Origin: Gamarada debralockiae
Taxonomy: Eukaryota; Ascomycota; Leotiomycetes; Helotiales; Hyphodiscaceae
Reading direction: 5' to 3'
DNA length: 64,000 bases
Assembly (NCBI GenBank): GCA_002803225.1
Contig: NXFV01001674.1
Coordinates: forward strand, 1 to 64,000
Under the pieces are notes generated by a model. That model had not been told where the DNA came from and did not search any database. It was given only the letters and a program-made list of their open reading frames with translations. The first letter of the stretch is position 1. Every line of letters starts with the position of its first letter. Shown piece after piece: positions 57,354-64,000 of this stretch. The position numbers and the translations under genes are program-made.

Positions 57354-60300
57354 ATGGTATGCACAGAAAATATTCCTCGTCAGATATCCATTAAATTTAG
57401 ACTAACATACGTTCAAATGCTAGGAATTGCCAGTTGAGTGGCAATGCTGGTGTTGTGAGAACCAAGTCGAGCTCCACGACTTACGGCAATGTTCGACCTG
57501 TGGTCCAAGAGGAAGCAATGATCGTCAACTCTATTGCATCAGCCTCTGTTCCACCTGCCGTCTTAAGAACTGTTCGGAGCCTGGCCATTTGACTTGTTGG
57601 GAGGAGCACTTACCCCAGAAAGAAAAGATGAAGAAGTCTCACACTCCAATTGATCCGCTGCCCTCGTTATTTGTGGATGCGATAACTTATTCCGAGTCTG
57701 ATCCCGCTCGTCAGCAAAGGTTGCATGAGCAAGATCGTGTCGCTCAATGGTTCACGATAAAAGTCGACAATTCGACAACCAGTCCTCCACGACTCTGTGT
57801 GACGGATCGATTTCGCCAGCTATGTGATCCAGGAGTATCGGGTTCAAAGTGGAGCAAGAGACAGTACCCTGGGTTTGTGTCATTTATCGGTAACACAGGG
57901 ATTGGAAAGTCCACTCTCCTACGAGCAATGATATTGATGGGACAAGTCGATCCATCTGGCGTAGCTTACGAGCTGGATGAGACGGAGGGAAAATGGAAGA
58001 CAAAGACCAACGGCCTTCGAACTCTCTTGGCTCAGAAAGTTCAGAGTCCGGTGTCAAGATCCGCTTGCCTTGAGCACATGACCGATCCGACGAGCTTTGG
58101 GGTCCATCTTTACAGAGACGTAGCAACTTCGACAGCAAGCGAAGATCAAATGGATGAACCCAAGAACTTTGAAGACACACCAATCCTATTCGCAGATTGC
58201 GAGGGTTTTCGAGCAGGCCATGCGACTACCATCACAGAGCGCTTTGATCGAAGTTCTAAAGTATCTCCGTTACCAAACTTGCTTTCCGAGTCTCCAATCA
58301 CTGCTGCAAGCTATGGAAAACATGGGAAAGAAGGAGTAGACCTGTTCTACGCACGGTTTCTGTATACCATCAGTGACGTTGTGGTATTTGTGGTGAACAG
58401 CGATACTCAGCTCAATCCTGCCATGCAAAGGTTAGTGGAGTGGGCTGCATCAGCTGTTCACAGGTCTGTCAATCATTTGGCTCATAAAACCCTTATTGTT
58501 GTCCGAAATATGGGTGTCCTTCACAATACCGAGCTCTACGACGCAAATACTCTAAGATCTAAACTCTTTCTCACCCTCAGGCCACTGTGGGAGGGATCTC
58601 CTATCCTTGAGAACTTTCGGAAAACCTTTAACGACAAACAATATGCCAATAGCCACATGATTCACGACAATGCTGATTTGATGGACAAATTTTTCTCTGA
58701 TATCCGGTTCTGCTACATACCCGATGCTTCAAAAGCAACCGTCCTATCAGATCAGATCTTCAAACAGTATCAAGCACTCAGGTACCAAATTGTCGAGGCG
58801 TCTCAGGAGAGTCAGAAACGCAGAGCAAAGGCTTGGATGCAATACAATGTGCCTACCTTGTCCCACATTCTCAATCGGGCTTTCGAGCATTTCAGAACCT
58901 CAGACCAGCCATTTGATTTTTACAAAGCCGCACGAAACGACAACCCAAATCCTGCAGCGGTATCGGACCACATCGCGAACTTCATCAGGCATCTATATCT
59001 AGCTCCGAGCTTCCCTCCTCGAATCATCCCCCAGGTAATTTCTATTTGCCTTGTGAGCTGGGCACTTCGGACTTTTAGTTCCGGTAAGTTCCTTTGCTTG
59101 CTGGTAGAAAACTCTACGCTGATATATAAATAGTTCAAGAGCCTCATGAAATGTTCAGTCGAAAGCTAGAGAATTGGTGCAGGGAAGGTATTGAAAAGTT
59201 TTCGGAAAGAGACCAAAAATGCGGGCAGATATTGAAGAGGGGAGGAGTATGCGTGAATCGACGAGCATCACATGTAGAACACTGCGACGAGAAAGGGAAC
59301 AGGTCGCCTGGGTCCTTCGACGAAGCATTGAAACTCCCCTCAAACACCTTGAACGAAATCAACAGTCTCTTTGTAAAGCAGTATGCGATGCTTTGCACAA
59401 GCACAGGACGGACGCACATGTTGCCCAGTGCTGAAGAATCACGTCACTTCAGGGAGAAAACTCTTCAGCAGTTCAAGACAGACTGGAGAATTATACAAAG
59501 CAACAAAACTTGCTTGGCATGTCTGCAAGCTGTGCCAGACCACGTACTTGAGTGTGGTCATAGCTTCTGTCCTCGTTGCGTACAGGAATTTGGGAGACCA
59601 TGCAACTACTTTGAAAGTAGCTGGGTGATGGATCACTGTGTTCTTTGTCAGATTGCTTGGCAAGATAGTAGACATCTGTTCCATTTCCTTCCAAAATGTG
59701 GGGGAGTGAGAGCACTGGCATTGGATGGTGGAGGGATCCGAGGGATTGTGGAGCTTGCGCTGCTTGAAAAACTCGACGGGACGATGGGACTTGAGATCCC
59801 TCTGCGAGATCATTTCGATATGATAGTTGGAACCAGCACAGGTAAGTCATCCTACTGTCTTTCTACCTTCCCCATGCAACCCAGAACTTCTGAATCTTAA
59901 TCTCTGCCACCAGCTGACCGTTCTCAAAATTGATAGGGGGTATTATTGCGCTTGGTCTTGCCACGAAAGACTTTTCCATCCGTCGCTTGAAAGCAGAATT
60001 CATGGCACTCGCTACAAAAACATTCGAAAAACGAAGGGAGGGCACACTCGTGACGATGCTAGACCCTTTCAAACTCACTTCCACCTTCTTTCTCGTGTTG
60101 CGTATTTGGGACAGCGTATACCGCACGTCGCCGCTGAGAGACGGCTTGAAAAGACTTTTTGGGCCCGACCAGAATCTGTTTTCGGCAGCCAGAAGGCCAG
60201 TCAGAGTGGCTGTTACCTCTGTGAAGGATAATGGAGCGGACAAATGCCTCATCGCCAACTACAACAGACCCAAATTCGGCACTGATCATGATTTCGAACG

Positions 60301-61258
60301 CGAGGATGACAGCAAGAAGGACATGAAGATTTGGGAAGCTGCTCTCTCAACCGCTGCTGCGCCTTTTTATTTTCGGAAATTCTGGAAGCCAGAAACGAAG
60401 AAGAATTATACCGACGGCGCCCTTCATGCCAACTTCCCCGTCCCCTACGCCTTGGAAGAGATAACTCGAATTTGGAATGGATCAGATGAAGAAAAGGTTC
60501 CTCTGGATATACTTCTTAGTGTGGGCACAGGAATACAGACAAAGGAAATCGCAATTCCGATGCCTCTCAAGATCGGCGGCTTCCAGGAAGTCTGTACCAG
60601 CTTCCACAACAGTCTCAACAGCCAAAAAAGTTGGGTAGAGTTTGAACGAGTCCGATTAAATGAAAGCGATATCCAAGGGCGGGTACACAGACTCAACGCT
60701 CCGATCGAGGGAAGCTATGTGGCTTTAGATCATTACAAGCGCATGAAGGACATTGATGCTTCAATCACTACTCTGCTTAAAGATCCCATCTTCACTTCAC
60801 ACCTGCGTAAGATTGCAGACATATTGATTGCAAATCTGTTTTTCTTTGAGCCGGATGTCAATGTTCGAGAGGTCATCTCACGGAGCCAACCAGAGCAACT
60901 CTCAGGGACTATTCGATGCCGCTTGGCGAGAGATAGCTATAATCTGAAAAATCTCATTGATATCATCGATAGCTTCTGGTACAAGGAATCTAGAAACGTC
61001 GACAAATTCCTAGACGAGAAGAGTCAGTGGACGGCAGTGCCACTGAGCGTGAAAGAACGCAATGGGGTCAAGACGCAAGGCCGTTGGCTCCGGGTAGAGT
61101 GTAAAATTACCCCAATGGAGCCTCGCGAATCAATGCAAATCCTCGCCATCACTCTTAGACGAACATCATCTGAATTCAGGTCAGGTTTTCCGGCTAGTCC
61201 AATCCCAATCAGCGGCTTTCCGATCAGTTTCCATTGTCTGAAGAAGAAGTCTAAGTAG
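57354..61258 (+). CDS. GTPase-RING-patatin phospholipase fusion protein
   Basis: Exons 57354-57356 (ATG only), 57424-59083, 59134-59841 and 59937-61258 join in phase to 1230 aa. Residues 9-59 hold ten Cys in CxxC-like arrangement, a likely zinc-binding module. A GBP/dynamin-like G domain follows: P-loop GNTGIGKST (157-165), DCEG as G3 (259-262), and TLIVVRNMG near 361, where GBPs have an Arg-Asp G4. CLACLQAVPDHVLECGHSFC and DHCVLCQIAW (about 681-727) form a RING finger, expected to recruit an E2. A patatin domain ends the protein: DGGGIRG oxyanion loop (752-758), GTSTG with nucleophile Ser789, and DGA with catalytic Asp950. So it combines nucleotide switch, possible ubiquitin ligase and lipid acyl hydrolase. 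Patatin effectors in fungal and bacterial immune-type proteins suggest a defence or incompatibility role, which is inference. The least certain splice is 59083/59134. Confidence 0.9.
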
Positions 61259-61997
61259 GTGGAGATCTGGCGAGTCTGTGGGTATCCCCGGGTGGCAGGA
61301 GAGATGGTTTCGGTTTGATGAGGTTTGGCGATGAGTATGGTGTTCATGGCTTCGGGACATGGTTGAGGGAAGGTGAGGTTGCTGCTGGCCTATTGCTCTG
61401 CGGTGGCCCGAAACGCGAGATCTCCCTCCTGTCCCTGCTTTGAGGCCTGAGTGGAGCTCCGCAAAAGAGAGAAGAAGCCAAGGACTGATAGTATTCAATT
61501 AAGCTATCTAAGGACAAGAATATGTAGGACTCCTCACCTCATCTAATATTAACTCCATAAGTTCCATGATGGGATCAAGCCTACTAGTGTTGGAAATTCA
61601 AGAAGCCCCGGTCCACATCGGTCCGCCTCAGCCGTTAGCCTCCATAAGCGAGCCCCTATCACGAGAACTTTACGGTCCGGAATATCAAAACGCCCAATCA
61701 ATGACGAGAGAAGTTGTGGACATTTCCATGTGAAGATTCTGATCCAAAATAAGAACCATGGAAGGAGCAAATATCGTCTCGAGGCGTCAAGATGCGGCAA
61801 TCACTAATGAACTCGGACCGTTGTCAAACCCACGAATAACCGATGCGATCAGTTCCGCAATGTCAGTATATATGAGGATTGACAAAGATTCACTTCTTGA
61901 CATCAATCAACGTTAGCGTACTGATACTCTTCCATTTACCCCTTCGCGCATTTCCACGTCCCGATACTTCAACTCAGAACGAAAACATCAATCCAAA
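61259..61997. other. Intergenic, dehydratase promoter
   Basis: About 740 bases. A TATATAT at 61867-61873, about 130 bases before the dehydratase ATG, is a possible TATA element. No gene is supported. Confidence 0.4.
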
Positions 61998-63051
61998 ATG
62001 CTGGATCCCTGGCAAAGAACTCCCTTAGTGGAATCCCTCCCCCTTTCCAGAGCAGCCGGATGGTATGTCCACCCCACAACCCCATACCCCCAACCTCACC
62101 TAACACGCCCCAAGCAGAATATTCCTCAAACTAGAGAATATGCAGCCCTCCGGCAGCTTCAAAATTCGGGGCATAGGCAATTTGATGAAGTCAGCTGTCC
62201 GACACAACAAAGGCCGACCCCTCCACTTCTACTGCTCGTCCGGCGGAAACGCAGGACTCGCATGCGCGACAGTAGCAAGAATGATCTCGCACGAAGCAAC
62301 CATCGCTGTACCTCGCTCGACGTCTCAATTGTTGATTAAGAAGTTGAGGGACTTGGGCGCGGAGGTCCATCAAGTGGGAGAAAACCTTGCTGCTGCGGAT
62401 CTGTATTTGAGGAAAGAGCTCATTGGCTGTGATCCGAATGGCTTCTACGTCCCTCCATTTGACCATCCATTAATCTGGGAAGGCCAGCAAACGCTCTTGG
62501 GTGAGGTGGAGTATCAGATGGCTGAAAAGGGTGGATATGATGCGGTTGTCTGCTCGGTAGGAGGAGGAAGCATGTTAATCGGGATCCAGCAAACGATTCT
62601 GAAACGTATAGCTTTATCCGGGGAGAAGCCACCAATGGTATTAGCAGTCGAGACTCGGGGCGCAGAGAGCTTGAACGCGAGTCTGTTAGCAGGCCAACAC
62701 GTAACACTCGACAAAATAACAAGTATAGCGACGAGTTTAGGCGTTTCCAAGGTGGCGGAGCGAGCGTATGAGTTGGCGCAGGAGAAGAATGTTAGGAGTG
62801 TTGTTTTGTCGGATGCTGAGGCTGCGATGGGGTGTGTGAGGTTTGCAGAGGATGAGAAGTTGCTGGTGGAGACGAGTTGTGGGGTTAGTTTGGCGGCTGT
62901 GTATAACGGGACTTTGAGGAAGGCTGTGGGTAAGGGGATGGGAGATGAGGAGTGGTCGAGGATGAAGGTTGTTGTCTCGGTTTGCGGTGGGAGTGATGTG
63001 TCGCTCGAGCGAATCAAGGAATATAGAGAACGGTATGGTGCGGAGGCATGA
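61998..63051 (+). CDS. L-serine (threonine) dehydratase, PLP-dependent
   Basis: Exons 61998-62062 and 62115-63051 encode 333 aa. The acceptor must be the AAG at 62112-62114, because the nearby CAG (62115-62117) would create a stop; this gives AAGCRIFLKLENMQPSGSFK. That segment holds the PLP-binding Lys, followed by IRGIG. SSGGNAGLACATVA binds the PLP phosphate, and VGGGSMLIGI and VSVCGGSDVS are further fold-type II signatures. PPFDHPLIWEGQQTLLGEV is typical of the catabolic serine dehydratase (SDS/Cha1) branch, which converts serine to pyruvate and ammonia. Its length equals that of the SDS family and no regulatory ACT domain is present, which argues against biosynthetic threonine deaminase. 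It converges with a transcription factor gene. Confidence 0.92.
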
Positions 63052-63172
63052 ACGGCTATCATTAGACATAGACATACATGATTAATGGAAGATAAGATAA
63101 TAACCCCTCAAGCCTTTTTCTCACCAGTTATCAACCGGAAGGGGTAAGTCGAGCTCCAGTGGTTCACAGAGA

Positions 63173-64000
63173 TCACCCCCCCAATCCGGAGTGATAGGCG
63201 CTCAGTGGCGCCCCGAACAAAGTCCAATCATCTAAAATCCATTCTTCAGGAAGATCTGAGAATGCCTCTGGATCAAAGAGCGTGCTATCTGCACCAGATG
63301 GCTGAGCATCCGATTGCGGGAGAGTGTTGCCGGGTACCTCTCTTGAGAACTCGTCATAGGAATTTCCAATGAAGGATTGCTCAGAAGGAAGCTGCTGACG
63401 TCCAGGACCAGATACTGTAGGACGGTTTGCTTCTGTAGGAGGTTTCTCGATTGCACCGGATGACTCAGCTGCCGCTTCTGCAGTTGAGATTGAAGCATAG
63501 TCGAAGACACTCCACATCAAATGTACATCGTCTGAACTGAGTTGGATGCGCTGAGACTCTATCGATGGCAATATGCCATTATAGTCATCCTGAGAGTAGT
63601 AAATCGTCGAGCGATTTCGAAGCCTTGTGGCGAGTTCTTCGACGATATGAAGCTGTTGTCATCAGTCTTGTCAGCTACAGCCATCTATGTTCCGAGCAAA
63701 GAAGGAGAAGAAAACAAACCAGATTTTCAGTGCTCCTCCAGTATTTCGACAACTTCCTCAAGTAACGCATAGCACCCTTGACACTAAGCTTCGCAGCCGC
63801 AGCAACATCAGAATGCTTGCTAACAGTATGTTCGAGCTGGATAGTCGCTGCAATTGCGACGAGATATCCGATAAACGGATCATACAGCATGAGACCAGCA
63901 TCTTCCATTTCTTCTATCAGCCTAATCACCCATCTTGAATGAATCAAGGAGCTCTTGTAGGATTTTTGGAGGAAACTTGGCGGGACCTTCCGATTGCGAA
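63173..64000 (-). CDS. Fungal transcription factor, C-terminal part (cut by window edge)
   Basis: Minus-strand coding runs in from beyond 64000. The last two exons seen are 63720-64000 and 63173-63652, separated by a 67-nt intron (GTTTGT donor, ACAG acceptor, CTGAC branch). The first reads VPPSFLQKSYKSSLIHSRWV, then DPFIGYLVAIAATIQLEHT, and RYLRKLSKYW, which resembles the C-terminal middle-homology region of Zn2Cys6 regulators. The second gives LHIVEELATRLRNRSTIYYS and then an acidic, Ser/Pro-rich tail ending DLPEEWILDDWTLFG, plausible as an activation region. The DNA-binding part is outside the window, so the class is inferred. The stop is about 120 bases from that of the serine dehydratase, in convergent orientation; joint regulation cannot be judged. 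Confidence 0.72.

Noticed and set aside
59035..59133. Splicing of the patatin gene from the GTAATT donor at 59035
   Set aside because: That donor is phase 0 and shifts the frame at the 59134 acceptor; the GTAAGT donor at 59084 restores phase.
62115..62120. CAG acceptor at 62115-62117 for the serine dehydratase intron
   Set aside because: It creates an immediate TGA; the AAG three bases earlier restores the conserved GCRIFLKLEN.
1..64000. tRNA genes, rRNA and CRISPR arrays
   Set aside because: Scanned by eye for T-loop-like motifs and spaced repeats; none convincing. A covariance-model search would be needed to be sure about tRNAs.

Overview
The window reads as nuclear DNA of a filamentous ascomycete (Pezizomycotina). 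The coding genes are split by short GT-AG introns, mostly 45-70 nt with CTAAC/CTGAC-like branch points. Typical fungal families are present: Zn2Cys6 and C2H2/Fungal_trans regulators, DUF2235, DUF7053, DUF7702 and AAT-type permeases. Gene density is moderate, with several deserts and decayed genes. Class-level placement is not secure from sequence alone; Leotiomycetes would fit. Exon boundaries were worked out by hand from splice signals, reading-frame phase and family conservation. I could run no database search or RNA evidence.

Layout. 0-8 kb: a decayed Tc1/mariner-type transposase end, a 4 kb gene-poor stretch, then a five-exon C2H2 plus Fungal_trans regulator. 9.9-17 kb: a DUF2235 hydrolase with an 11-nt microexon, a DUF7053 protein and a sugar transporter with possible carbon-repression sites. 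19.9-22.8 kb: Las1-like ribosome biogenesis factor and an acidic Ser/Pro-rich unknown protein. 22.8-28.9 kb: a 6 kb gene desert. 28.9-37.6 kb: NAD kinase, an in-frame minisatellite ORF, an atypical RING protein, a wrecked thioester-reductase domain, a short-chain dehydrogenase and a protoglobin. 38-47 kb: a housekeeping block with a WD40 protein, a DRAP-type deaminase (riboflavin), CAF17/IBA57, a Cwf23-like J-protein and a seven-TM DUF7702 protein. 48.4-50.8 kb: a Zn2Cys6 pseudogene. 51.5-61.3 kb: an unrecognised propeller-containing protein, an amino-acid permease and a 1230-residue GTPase-RING-patatin fusion. 62-64 kb: a serine dehydratase and the 3' end of a fungal transcription factor cut by the window edge.

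The gene most worth attention is the fusion at 57.35-61.26 kb. It joins an N-terminal Cys-rich region, a GBP/dynamin-like GTPase, a RING finger and a patatin phospholipase with both catalytic residues. That layout recalls sensor-switch-effector immune proteins, though its role here is inference. Other notable points are two homologous introns in one gene (introner-like), very small exons in three genes, and three clear gene relics. No tRNA, rRNA or CRISPR array was found.
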